Positions 36,587 through 44,570 of a stretch of 64,000 nt of DNA are shown here, one piece after another. A program made the translations under genes and the position numbers. Location: the NCBI RefSeq assembly GCF_013304735.1, contig NZ_JAAITI010000016.1, positions 18,918 through 82,917 of the forward strand, given 5' to 3'. A model generated the notes under the pieces. It did no database searches and was not told the origin of the DNA. It saw only the letters and a list, made by a program, of their open reading frames with translations. The stretch is from Blautia luti. GTDB taxonomy: Bacteria > Bacillota > Clostridia > Lachnospirales > Lachnospiraceae. Every line of letters starts with the position of its first letter. The stretch's first letter is position 1.

Positions 36587-37482
36587 CTGTTTTCTCCTTT
36601 TTTTCGAAGAGTTTCTGCCAGTTCCCTGCCTAAGCTTTCCGCATCTGCCTTGTTACCACGCAGTGTTCCGGTTACATAGGAACCGTCTTTTTCATTATAA
36701 TAAAGTCCTCTGAGGTATATCTCATTCCCGAAAATTTCCGCATGGGCAGCCACCGGAGAAGAGCATCCTCCATCCAGGAGCTTTACAAAAGCACGCTCCG
36801 CACTTCCCGCAGCCCAGGCATCCTTATCACAGTAGCCCTCCAGGAAATCATAAGCTTCCCCTTTTCTTCCCTGTACAGCAAGGATTCCCTGACCAGCAGC
36901 CGGAATGATCTCATCTGCTGTAAAATACCGGTTGATCCTGGATTCCAGTCCAAGTCTCTTAAGACCGGCAGCAGCCAGGATCAATGCGCTGTACTGCCCT
37001 TCATCCAGCTTCCGGAGTCTAGTCTGCAAATTTCCGCGGATACTTCTGACCTCCATATCCGGATACAGTTTTTTAAGCTGTAAGGTTCTCCTTAAGCTGG
37101 AGCATCCAAGGGGCTTGCTTTTATCAAGTTCAGAAACTCCATCCGGAAGAACCAGCACGTCTCTCGGATCTTCTCTTTTGGAAAAAGCCAGCAGCGGCAG
37201 CTCCTCCGGAACCTCCATAGGCATATCTTTCAGGCTGTGTACAGAAAGAATACTCCTTCCATCTATCAGTGCTTTATCCAGTTCCTTTACAAAAAGCCCT
37301 TTTCCGCCAACCTTATCCAGTGTACGATCCAGAATGATATCCCCGGTAGTTTTCATAGTGAGGATTTCCACTTCCAGATCCGGATTTTTTTCTTTTATGT
37401 AGTCACGGACCATTTCGCTCTGCAGCACTGCAAGCTTACTCTCTCTGCTGCCGATCACGATCTTATCTCTCTTCATCTTCAT
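36583..37482 (-). CDS. hemC: hydroxymethylbilane synthase (porphobilinogen deaminase)
   Basis: A 299-residue enzyme joining four porphobilinogens into hydroxymethylbilane. KIVIGSRESKLAVLQSEMV at the start, SVHSLKDMPMEVP, RRTLQLKKLYPDMEVRSIRGN and the dipyrromethane-cofactor cysteine in LLDGGCSSPVAAHA are present. Its 5' end overlaps sirC by 20 bp and its 3' end overlaps cobA/hemD by 4 bp. ATG 37482 has GGGAG upstream. Confidence 0.97.
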   Translation of the reverse strand: MKMKRDKIVIGSRESKLAVLQSEMVRDYIKEKNPDLEVEILTMKTTGDIILDRTLDKVGGKGLFVKELDKALIDGRSILSVHSLKDMPMEVPEELPLLAFSKREDPRDVLVLPDGVSELDKSKPLGCSSLRRTLQLKKLYPDMEVRSIRGNLQTRLRKLDEGQYSALILAAAGLKRLGLESRINRYFTADEIIPAAGQGILAVQGRKGEAYDFLEGYCDKDAWAAGSAERAFVKLLDGGCSSPVAAHAEIFGNEIYLRGLYYNEKDGSYVTGTLRGNKADAESLGRELAETLRKKGENR

Positions 37483-37954
37483 CCTGCTCTCCCAGTACTT
37501 TTTCCAGCGCTTTCTGGATCTCTTCCCTTACGCGCTTTGCCTTTTTATGATCCAGTCCGCTGGCTGTAACTCCAACCACCATTTCATCCCGCATATATAC
37601 GCCCGGAAAATAAAAATCACATGCTTCACGGTCGGAGGCTACATTGACATAAATGCCCTCCTCCTTACAGACACGATGGATCTCATCATTCAGCTTCCAG
37701 TCATTGGTAGCAGCGATCACCATATATGCGTTGGCAAAGTCTGAACGTTTCACGGGACGGATACATAAAGTTACAGTTCCTGCTTTTCCGAGATCCATAA
37801 GTTCCTGGGTCACTTTCGTAGCCACTACCGTGATATTTCTTGTAAATTTCAGAAGAGTCTTTATCCTTCTGGTGGCAATATTGCCGCCTCCTGCCACAAC
37901 GATATTTTTATCGGACAGGTCTATAAACATGGGGAAATAAGGTTTATTCTTCAT
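37463..37954 (-). CDS. precorrin-2 dehydrogenase / siroheme synthase NAD-binding domain
   Basis: 163 residues of the Met8p/CysG N-terminal type. The Rossmann motif is VVAGGGNIATRRIKTLLKF, followed by VVIAATNDWKLNDEIHRVCKEEGIYVNVA-type sequence and CDFYFPGVYMRDEMVVGVTASG. It oxidises precorrin-2 to sirohydrochlorin, the CbiK substrate. ATG 37954 (NKPYFPMFIDLSDK) is preferred; the frame runs further upstream inside hemA. The short form lacks the dimerisation helices of full CysG. It overlaps hemA by 11 bp and hemC by 20 bp. Confidence 0.92.
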   Translation of the reverse strand: MKNKPYFPMFIDLSDKNIVVAGGGNIATRRIKTLLKFTRNITVVATKVTQELMDLGKAGTVTLCIRPVKRSDFANAYMVIAATNDWKLNDEIHRVCKEEGIYVNVASDREACDFYFPGVYMRDEMVVGVTASGLDHKKAKRVREEIQKALEKVLGEQDEDEER

Positions 37955-39173
37955 AAAGTTTCTCCAGTCCTTCCACACATTCCAGAAAAGCATCCTGGTT
38001 CAGACTGTCCCGAAGCCCGAAGATCAGCTTGTTCACAACCTTTCCGGCTGCAGTATCCACTGCTTTTTTCAGGTTTTCTCTGTCTGAATCTTCCATAGGG
38101 GTTTTCCGAAATATTTTTTCGATCCTTAAGTTCAGATCTTCCACAGCATCCGCTTTGATCTCCTGGATACGAGGGATGATATCACGACCTTCCAGCCACT
38201 GGAAAAATTCGTTCATCTGGTCCTTCACAATGGAGCCTGCTGCTTCCAGGTTATCTGCAAGTTCCTTCGGTGTCTCGCCAGTTCGGAAGCTGTCCATATC
38301 ATAAAGTGTGATGTTTTCTTTTTTTCGGATCTCCGGATCGATATCTCTCGGAACTGCCAGATCAATAAGGATCATAGGTCGTTCCACACGTACATCCTCA
38401 AACAATTCTTCTGTCAGTGTATAATTGGGGCTTGCCGTTGCGCTGACCACCAGATCACACTCCGGCAGATAATCCATTCTCTCACCATAATTGATCCTGC
38501 TGCATCCAACCGGAATGCTCACAACACCGCTTCTGTACTGACGGATCGTAACCGTCACATCCGCTCCTGCTTCACGCAGTGTCTGGGCAGCCATCTTCCC
38601 CATCTCACCGTTTCCGATCACCATACAGACTTTATTGCGAACATGATAACCGCCTTCTTCCAGAAAACGGATAGCCTGATGGATCACAGAGGGATTTCCA
38701 TGGGAAAACGGCACTTCCGTTTTGATCTTCTTGCCTGCAGTTACCGCCATACGGAAAAGCACCTCCAGAACACTGTCTGTGGTAAACTCATCCCTTGACA
38801 TGCTCAACGCATCCTTTACCTGTGTCAGGATCTGATCTTCTCCCAGGATCTGGGATTTTAGTCCGCTGGTAAGATAAAAAAGGTGCTCTACCGCCTCCTC
38901 ATTTTCTCTGCTGATAAAGTATTTCCGGTATTCTTCCCCTTCAATTCCCTTCAACCTGCAAAGCCACTGATAAAGTTCCGGTTTTTCATCTTCTTCCGTG
39001 CTTACCCAGAGTTCCAGCCGGTTGCAGGTTGACAGAATAATACACCCACAGATCCCCGGCTCTTTTTTCAGCTTAAGCAGTGCCTCACCGGTATTCTTCC
39101 TGGTGAAAGCAAAAAGAGCTCTGATATCCACAGGTGCCATATTATGGTCAATTCCAAGCATGAATATACTCAT
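37944..39173 (-). CDS. hemA: glutamyl-tRNA reductase
   Basis: A 409-residue NADPH enzyme reducing glutamyl-tRNA to glutamate-1-semialdehyde, the first committed step. The nucleophilic cysteine is in ILSTCNRLELWVST; LGEDQILTQVKDAL, the NADPH site VCMVIGNGEMGKMAAQTL and IDLAVPRDIDPEIRKKENI are also there. ATG 39173 follows AAAGGAG. The open frame continues upstream through the promoter and is not used. First gene of the hem operon. Confidence 0.96.
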   Translation of the reverse strand: MSIFMLGIDHNMAPVDIRALFAFTRKNTGEALLKLKKEPGICGCIILSTCNRLELWVSTEEDEKPELYQWLCRLKGIEGEEYRKYFISRENEEAVEHLFYLTSGLKSQILGEDQILTQVKDALSMSRDEFTTDSVLEVLFRMAVTAGKKIKTEVPFSHGNPSVIHQAIRFLEEGGYHVRNKVCMVIGNGEMGKMAAQTLREAGADVTVTIRQYRSGVVSIPVGCSRINYGERMDYLPECDLVVSATASPNYTLTEELFEDVRVERPMILIDLAVPRDIDPEIRKKENITLYDMDSFRTGETPKELADNLEAAGSIVKDQMNEFFQWLEGRDIIPRIQEIKADAVEDLNLRIEKIFRKTPMEDSDRENLKKAVDTAAGKVVNKLIFGLRDSLNQDAFLECVEGLEKLYEE

Positions 39174-39290
39174 GTCTTTTGTTCTCCTTTGTTTCCAGGT
39201 GGTTTCATCTACCACCGATATGTCAAGCGAATATTCGCACTTATATAACTGTATTCCCGTACATTTTTCATATGTCCGCAGTCTTTTATA

Positions 39291-39319
39291 ATGATAAACA
39301 TTTCCGCCCGGAAAGTCAA
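39291..39319 (-). promoter_or_regulatory. sigma-A promoter for the hem operon
   Basis: TTGACT (39314-39319), 17-bp spacer, TATCAT (39291-39296) on the minus strand, back to back with the cbiK promoter. Confidence 0.65.
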
Positions 39320-39325
39320 CTACGA

Positions 39326-39354
39326 TTGACAATCCTGTACCCTCCTTTTATAAT
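39326..39354 (+). promoter_or_regulatory. sigma-A promoter for cbiK
   Basis: Perfect TTGACA (39326-39331), 17-bp spacer, TATAAT (39349-39354). The two -35 boxes form GTCAA-N6-TTGAC. Confidence 0.9.
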
Positions 39355-39407
39355 AACTTCAGGTAGAAAATGCGGAAAATATATTTCAGGATGGAGGAAA
39401 TCCCTGT

Positions 39408-40205
39408 ATGAATGCAGCTTCAAAAAAAGCAATCCTCATAGTCAGTTTTGGTACAAGCTATGAGAACACCCGTAAACGAACCATTGACGCCATCGAACGT
39501 GATATCGCCGATGCGTTTCCTGCCTGTCCGGCCTATCGTGCCTGGACAAGCAAGATGATCATTGCCAAATTAAAAAAACGTGACGGAATCATTATACACA
39601 CAGTAAAAGAAGCTATGGAACAGATGCTTCTCGATGGAATTACTGATGTGATCGTACAGCCTACTCATGTAATCAACGGAATTGAAAACGACCAGATGAA
39701 AGCAGACGCCCTTTCTTTCCGTGACCGTTTTTCAAGTATTGTTTTCGGAAATCCTCTTCTTACCACAGAAGAAGATAACCAGGCTGTCGTCCAGGCTGTT
39801 GCCGATGAGTTTCAGGGTATGGACCAGGAAACAGCCCTTGTTCTTATGGGACACGGAACGGAGCATTATGCAAATTCTGTTTATGCTGCCCTGGATTACC
39901 GTTTTAAAGATATGGGACATAAAAATATCTTTCTCGGAACTGTTGAGGCTTATCCTGCCCTGGATTCTCTTCTCCGGGCTGCGGACAGCTTTCAGCCAAA
40001 AAAGATTGTCCTTGCTCCTTTTATGATCGTAGCAGGCGATCATGCACAGAACGATCTGGCCGGTGAAGATCCGGATTCCTGGATGAACCGCCTTTCCTCG
40101 GAAGGGTATGAGGTAACTCCCGTACTGAAGGGTCTTGGCGAATATCCGAAAATCCGCCAGATTCTCGTAGATCATGTACAGCAGGCCATGGACGCTTCGA
40201 TCTGA
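39408..40205 (+). CDS. cbiK: sirohydrochlorin cobaltochelatase
   Basis: A 265-residue anaerobic cobaltochelatase of the CbiK class. KKAILIVSFGTSYENTRKRT is the class signature; the metal-site histidines are expected in VQPTHVINGIEND and LMGHGTEHYANSVYAALD and in PFMIVAGDHAQNDL. It has no signal peptide, so it acts in the cytoplasm. It loads cobalt into sirohydrochlorin made by the divergent hem operon, the start of cobalamin ring synthesis. A strong terminator follows. Confidence 0.95.
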   Translation: MNAASKKAILIVSFGTSYENTRKRTIDAIERDIADAFPACPAYRAWTSKMIIAKLKKRDGIIIHTVKEAMEQMLLDGITDVIVQPTHVINGIENDQMKADALSFRDRFSSIVFGNPLLTTEEDNQAVVQAVADEFQGMDQETALVLMGHGTEHYANSVYAALDYRFKDMGHKNIFLGTVEAYPALDSLLRAADSFQPKKIVLAPFMIVAGDHAQNDLAGEDPDSWMNRLSSEGYEVTPVLKGLGEYPKIRQILVDHVQQAMDASI

Positions 40206-40242
40206 TTCTAAACAGGGTATATTTTTTATATCCACCATAAAA

Positions 40243-40289
40243 AACTGCACCGGAATCCATCTTAGGATCTTCCGGTGCAGCTTTTTTAT
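40243..40289. terminator. shared terminator between cbiK and icd
   Basis: CTGCACCGGAA pairs with TTCCGGTGCAG and is followed by seven T on the plus strand; A-rich on the other side. Confidence 0.9.
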
Positions 40290-40328
40290 TTTTATGAAAT
40301 TACTGGAAATTTTGAAAATTTCTGTTAT

Positions 40329-41540
40329 TTATGCCATTAACTCATCCAGTCTTGCTTTGACAGCAAGGATAAATTCTTTACTGTTCAGTACCTGTACATC
40401 TTTCAGGGAAGTGATCAGCGCAAGGTCTTTTGTCATCTTTCCGCTCTCGATGGTATCCAGTGTTGCTTTTTCCAGTTTTCCCGCAAAATCAGCAAGTGCT
40501 TCATTTCCGTCCAGCTCTCCTCTCTTGCGGATTGCTCCTGTCCATGCAAAGATTGTTGCCACAGAGTTTGTGGAGGTTTCTTTTCCCTCAAGATGACGGT
40601 AATAATGTCTCTGAACTGTTCCGTGAGCAGCCTCATACTCAAAATATCCTTTCGGAGATACCAGCACGGAAGTCATCATTGCAAGAGAACCGAATGCGGA
40701 AGAAACCATATCACTCATAACATCTCCATCATAGTTCTTGCAGGCCCAGATAAATCCACCTTCTGCCTTCATAACACGGGCTACGATATCATCGATCAGA
40801 CTGTAGAAGTAAGTCAGGCCGGCTTCTTCAAATTTATCTTTAAACTCTGCCTCAAAGATCTGCTGGAAAATCTCTTTAAATCTTCCATCGTATGTCTTGG
40901 AAATGGTATCCTTGCTTCCGAACCATACATCCTGTTTGGTATCCAGTGCATAATTAAAGCAGCTTCTTGCAAAGCTCTTTACGGAATCATCCAGGTTGTG
41001 CATGCCGCGGAGAACACCTGCTCCGTCAAAATGCTGGATCAGTTCTTTACGCTCTTCTCCGTCCTCGCCCTCAAATACGAGATATGCATCTCCCGGTTTG
41101 TCAATATAAAATTCTGTATTTTTATAGATGTCACCATATGCATGACGTGCAAGTGTGATCGGTTTCACCCAGTTCTTTACACATGGCTCAATTCCTTTTA
41201 CTACAATCGGAGCGCGGAATACGGTTCCATCAAGAATAGCACGGATCGTTCCATTCGGACTCTTGTACATTTTTTTCAGATCATACTCTTCCATTCTGGC
41301 TGCATTCGGTGTGATGGTAGCACATTTTACTGCAACTCCGTATTTCTTGGTTGCTTCTGCCGCATCAATCGTCACCTGATCATCTGTCTCGTTTCTGTGT
41401 TCAAGGCCAAGATCATAATACTCTGTATTCAGTTCCAGATATGGTGTGAGAAGTTCGTCTTTGATGATCTGCCACAGAATACGTGTCATCTCGTCTCCAT
41501 CCATCTCAACTAAAGGTGTCTGCATTTTGATTTTTTCCAT
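40329..41540 (-). CDS. icd: NADP-dependent isocitrate dehydrogenase
   Basis: A 403-residue enzyme of the eukaryote-like class (EC 1.1.1.42) that makes 2-oxoglutarate. [20 protein letters not shown] at the start, [20 protein letters not shown], and [22 protein letters not shown] near the C-terminus are characteristic. The likely role in an anaerobe is glutamate supply and NADPH, not a full citric acid cycle. It has its own near-consensus promoter and AAGGAG site. Confidence 0.97.
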   Translation of the reverse strand: MEKIKMQTPLVEMDGDEMTRILWQIIKDELLTPYLELNTEYYDLGLEHRNETDDQVTIDAAEATKKYGVAVKCATITPNAARMEEYDLKKMYKSPNGTIRAILDGTVFRAPIVVKGIEPCVKNWVKPITLARHAYGDIYKNTEFYIDKPGDAYLVFEGEDGEERKELIQHFDGAGVLRGMHNLDDSVKSFARSCFNYALDTKQDVWFGSKDTISKTYDGRFKEIFQQIFEAEFKDKFEEAGLTYFYSLIDDIVARVMKAEGGFIWACKNYDGDVMSDMVSSAFGSLAMMTSVLVSPKGYFEYEAAHGTVQRHYYRHLEGKETSTNSVATIFAWTGAIRKRGELDGNEALADFAGKLEKATLDTIESGKMTKDLALITSLKDVQVLNSKEFILAVKARLDELMA

Positions 41541-41627
41541 ATTATTTTCTCCTTTTGAGGTTTATTCTCCTGTCCGGATTCCAGGTGCTCTTTCCTTTAG
41601 AATCTTTCTTTGGCACTTTTACTGTAC

Positions 41628-41656
41628 ATTGTACTCATATTTTTCATTTCCGTCAA
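41628..41656 (-). promoter_or_regulatory. sigma-A promoter for icd
   Basis: TTGACG (41651-41656), 17-bp spacer, TACAAT (41628-41633) on the minus strand. Confidence 0.8.
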
Positions 41657-41703
41657 CGCTTTTATGCTTTACCACACTATGTTTATAAGAATTGTATAAT
41701 AAT

Positions 41704-42546
41704 TTAGTTTTTTATTAATTTTTCACAGTTAAATTTTCCCCACCCCTGCTGATTTCTGGGAAGTCCCATATCATCCGTGCTTTCTCTTAACAACATCTTT
41801 ATTTCCACGTTGGAAAGCTGCGGCTCTTTTTCCAGAAGACAGGCAATTCCTCCGGATACCAGCGGCGTTGACATGGAAGTTCCACTCTTGATCCGGTACG
41901 TGTAGGGAATCCCCGGCGCACAGGAAGTTACACGATTCCCCGGTGCAACCAGATCAGGCTTGCACACACACTCAAACGTAGGTCCTCTTCCGGAAACTGC
42001 CTTATTTCCCTGCAGCATATCACTGGATCCTACGGTAATAATCTTCCGGCTGCTTCCCGGTGCTGTCACTGTGCCATCCCCAGGCCCTTGGTTCCCGGCA
42101 GCTGCCACTACCGTAAAACCTTTATCCCACAGCTGTTCCACGCCTGCAAGAAGATCCGTCTGTTCATTCATACTGCGCGAAGTTGTTCCTACCGAAATAT
42201 TTACAATGCGGATATTATAAATTTTTCCAAAATCTTCAATCCACTGAAAAGCCTGAAGTACATCTTCACGGCTGCCATTCCCGAAACGATCCAGCACTTT
42301 AAGCGCAACAATGCCACATCCGGGAGCAGCCCCCTTATATCTGCCCTGGGATGCCGTGCCGTCTCCGCCCAGAATGCCGCTGACATGGGTTCCATGTCCG
42401 TTATCATCATAGGGACCTGATTTTCCTTCTGTAAAATCACAGAATGCCAAAATACGCCTGCCAAAATCTATATGTGGAAAAATCCCGGTGTCCAGTATGG
42501 CTACACCGATTCCTTTTCCGGTATATTTTCTTTTATACATAAACAA
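41704..42546 (-). CDS. intracellular subtilisin-like serine protease (S8)
   Basis: 280 residues making up a complete S8 catalytic domain. The catalytic triad is Asp in VAILDTGIFPHIDF, His in NGHGTHVSGILGG and Ser in SGTSMSTPLVSGG; the oxyanion Asn is in AAAGNQGPGDG. There is no signal peptide and almost no propeptide, so it is probably cytoplasmic like Bacillus IspA. It lies between icd and a small membrane peptide, near spoIVA; a sporulation link is possible but only by position. Confidence 0.9.
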   Translation of the reverse strand: MFMYKRKYTGKGIGVAILDTGIFPHIDFGRRILAFCDFTEGKSGPYDDNGHGTHVSGILGGDGTASQGRYKGAAPGCGIVALKVLDRFGNGSREDVLQAFQWIEDFGKIYNIRIVNISVGTTSRSMNEQTDLLAGVEQLWDKGFTVVAAAGNQGPGDGTVTAPGSSRKIITVGSSDMLQGNKAVSGRGPTFECVCKPDLVAPGNRVTSCAPGIPYTYRIKSGTSMSTPLVSGGIACLLEKEPQLSNVEIKMLLRESTDDMGLPRNQQGWGKFNCEKLIKN

Positions 42547-42628
42547 AAAATCTCCTGCCGGACAGATGATTTCTCTTTAGCTTATTCCGGTTACAGCCCG
42601 AAGGCAACTGAAAACCGTTAAAATATCT

Positions 42629-42656
42629 TTGTGCTTTTTTTCATAGAATGTATAAA
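42629..42656 (+). promoter_or_regulatory. possible promoter for the 53-residue membrane peptide
   Basis: TTGTGC (42629-42634), 16-bp spacer, TATAAA (42651-42656), about 55 bp before the start codon. Confidence 0.4.
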
Positions 42657-42710
42657 ATCCAGTATTTTCTCCAATGCTTAACATATCTGAAAAATAAAGG
42701 AGGTTTTTCT

Positions 42711-42872
42711 ATGCTTCTCTTTTTTCTTGTATTCTTCGGGATTCAGATATTTATTCTTTTCTGCTGTGCAGCGGCAGGTAACGATGCTGCTTCCCAGGAG
42801 CTTTCCGACCAGGAACAGCTTCAGTTTATTGCAGAATGGAAAAAACAGCATCAGAAAAAGGACGTCTGCTGA
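42711..42872 (+). CDS. 53-residue membrane peptide
   Basis: A small protein starting at ATG 42711 behind a strong AAAGGAGG. The first 20 residues (MLLFFLVFFGIQIFILFCCA) form one hydrophobic helix; the rest is polar and charged, ending in KKQHQKKDVC. An upstream ATG at 42648 is in frame but lacks a ribosome site. The terminator hairpin begins inside the last codons. It matches no family I know; a tail-in small membrane protein is all that can be said. Confidence 0.65.
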   Translation: MLLFFLVFFGIQIFILFCCAAAGNDAASQELSDQEQLQFIAEWKKQHQKKDVC

Positions 42873-42887
42873 AGAACGTCCTTTTTC
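42857..42887 (+). terminator. terminator overlapping the end of the small membrane peptide gene
   Basis: GGACGT pairs with ACGTCC, preceded by AAAA and followed by TTTTT. The stem includes the last codons and stop at 42870-42872. Confidence 0.85.
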
Positions 42888-42900
42888 ACTGCAAAGAGGA

Positions 42901-42959
42901 TATTCGCATTCCGCCTCGCTACATGCTCATGAACAAAATTGCTTCGTAATTTTGTTCAT
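42901..42959. repeat. dispersed intergenic repeat, copy C
   Basis: ATTCGCATTCCGC, CTCGCTACATGCTCA and then the perfect inverted repeat TGAACAAAATT / AATTTTGTTCA. It shares its first blocks with copy A. The hairpin lies just at the 3' end of spoIVA and may end its transcript. Confidence 0.55.
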
Positions 42960-44425
42960 ATGATAATACAAACCAGGCCGCCTTTGCTGTCATTTACGAT
43001 CTTCTTCATAGTATCCTGAAGCTTCACCTGACTTTCCTCGCTGATCATGTCCAGCTTGTTCCGAATCCCGTCTTCCACCAGCTGCTGGATGGATTTTCCG
43101 AAAATATTGGTCTCCCAGATACTTTCCCCCCGTTCCGGGCTTTCTCTGATATACTTTATCAGATCCTCCGCCTGCTGTTCTGTACCAACGATCGGAGCGA
43201 TCTCCGTTTCGATCCCCGCCCGGATCATATGAATGGACGGGCTTTTTGACCGGATCTTTACTCCGAATTTATTTCCCTGACGGATCACCTCAGGTTCCTC
43301 AATAGTGATCTCGGAAAGCTCAGGTACCACAACACCATACCCTGTTCCTTTTACCGCTTCCAGAGCAGCCTGGACTTTTACAAATTGTTCCTTCATTCCG
43401 GCCAGTTCTTTCATAGTCTGGATCAGCTCATATTCACTTTCCATGGAGATTCCGCTCATTTCACTGAGCATCTGATAATAATAAATATCTTTTACTGCGA
43501 TCCGGATACGGACCGTTCCGTCGGAAAGGCTGACCTGCTCAAGAAGTGTGTCTTCCACGTACGGACTTTCCAGATGTACCGATTCTCTGGTTACATCCCG
43601 CACATGGGTAAGTCCGGTCATCTTTTCCCGGATCTCCTTTAACAGTGCTGCTTTGACTTCATGTTCCGGAGAAAGCATTTCCACCCACTTCGGAACAAAC
43701 AGTTCAATCTCACTGACTGGAAACTCATAGAGGATTTTTTCCAGGATTCTGGTCACATCTTCTTTACGGAGCTGTTCACAGTTTACTGCCAGAACGGATA
43801 CTCCATATTTCTCTTCCAAATTTTTTACGGTTTTTCCGGTTTCCTCGCTGTATGGAGTCTGGGAATTTACCAGAATCAGAAATGGTTTTCCCTGGGCTTT
43901 CAGTTCTTTTATGGTCTGTTCCTCTGCCGGGATAAAATTTTCTCTGGAGATCTCCCCGAAGCTTCCGTCTGTTGTGACTACAATTCCGATGGTGGAATGC
44001 TGGCTGATCACTTTTTCCGTCCCGATGCGGGCTGCATCATGAAACGGGATCGCTTTTTCCTGCCAGGGAGTTTTAACCATCCGCTCCCTGCCCTCTTCCA
44101 CATTTCCGGATGCATCTTTTACCAGAAAACCTACACAGTCAATAAGTTTTACCCGGATTTTCTGGTTTTCCCCTATGGATACTTCCACTGCTTCTTTTGG
44201 AATAAATTTGGGTTCTACGGTGGTAATCATTTTGCCGGCACCGCTAAGTGGCAGTTCATCCTGAAGCTCCGCTCTTTTTCCCTCGCTGATCGATGGCAGC
44301 GCCACCAGCTCCATAAATCTCCGGATAAATGTGGATTTTCCTGTACGGACCGGGCCCACAACCCCTATGTAGATATCTCCGCCCGTCCGCGCCTGGATAT
44401 CACGGTAAACCTGAAAGTTTTCCAT
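42956..44425 (-). CDS. spoIVA: stage IV sporulation protein A
   Basis: A 489-residue spore-coat morphogenetic ATPase, made in the mother cell, that polymerises on the forespore surface as the base of the coat. The Walker A motif is GVVGPVRTGKSTFIRR, and VKLIDCVGFLV, GIVVTTDGSFGEISRENFIPAEE and the C-terminal GGLVCIII are conserved. Family length is about 490. GGGAGG at 44435-44440 is 9 nt before ATG 44425 and lies inside the arm of the hairpin upstream. It follows hydA in the same direction. Mother-cell sigma-E control is expected. It shows that the organism can form spores. Confidence 0.97.
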   Translation of the reverse strand: MENFQVYRDIQARTGGDIYIGVVGPVRTGKSTFIRRFMELVALPSISEGKRAELQDELPLSGAGKMITTVEPKFIPKEAVEVSIGENQKIRVKLIDCVGFLVKDASGNVEEGRERMVKTPWQEKAIPFHDAARIGTEKVISQHSTIGIVVTTDGSFGEISRENFIPAEEQTIKELKAQGKPFLILVNSQTPYSEETGKTVKNLEEKYGVSVLAVNCEQLRKEDVTRILEKILYEFPVSEIELFVPKWVEMLSPEHEVKAALLKEIREKMTGLTHVRDVTRESVHLESPYVEDTLLEQVSLSDGTVRIRIAVKDIYYYQMLSEMSGISMESEYELIQTMKELAGMKEQFVKVQAALEAVKGTGYGVVVPELSEITIEEPEVIRQGNKFGVKIRSKSPSIHMIRAGIETEIAPIVGTEQQAEDLIKYIRESPERGESIWETNIFGKSIQQLVEDGIRNKLDMISEESQVKLQDTMKKIVNDSKGGLVCIII

Positions 44426-44431
44426 ATAAAA

Positions 44432-44521
44432 AAGCCTCCCTGCATATACTGGCCTGTAAGTTCCGGGAACCGTCTTAAAAAAGACAGTTCCCGCATACCA
44501 CAGTATATGCCCGGAAGGCTT
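44432..44521 (-). terminator. hydABC terminator that also sequesters the spoIVA ribosome site
   Basis: On the minus strand AAGCCTTCC...GCATATACTG (44521-44501) pairs with CAGTATATGC...GGGAGGCTT (44451-44432), about 18 pairs, enclosing a second 12-bp hairpin GGGAACTGTCTT / AAGACGGTTCCC. TTTTTT follows directly. The right arm contains the spoIVA Shine-Dalgarno sequence. Transcripts entering from hydA would end here or carry a closed ribosome site. Confidence 0.8.
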
Positions 44522-44530
44522 CTTATATGC
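44502..44530 (-). promoter_or_regulatory. candidate sigma-E promoter for spoIVA
   Basis: On the minus strand GCATATA (44530-44524), a 14-bp spacer and CATATACT (44509-44502) agree with the sigma-E consensus KMATATT-N14-CATACANT. The -10 lies in the left arm of the terminator hairpin. Transcription should start near 44495, inside the loop region, so the sporulation transcript lacks the left arm and its ribosome site stays free. Confidence 0.55.
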
Positions 44531-44553
44531 TGCTGTTCACCGGGAACAGCAGC
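44529..44553 (-). terminator. first hairpin after hydA
   Basis: A 10-bp perfect stem GCTGCTGTTC / GAACAGCAGC with a 5-nt loop, 18 bp after the hydA stop. No T run follows on the minus strand, so it may be a 3'-end stabiliser ahead of the real terminator. Confidence 0.6.
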
Positions 44554-44570
44554 TCTTTGTATTCCTCATA

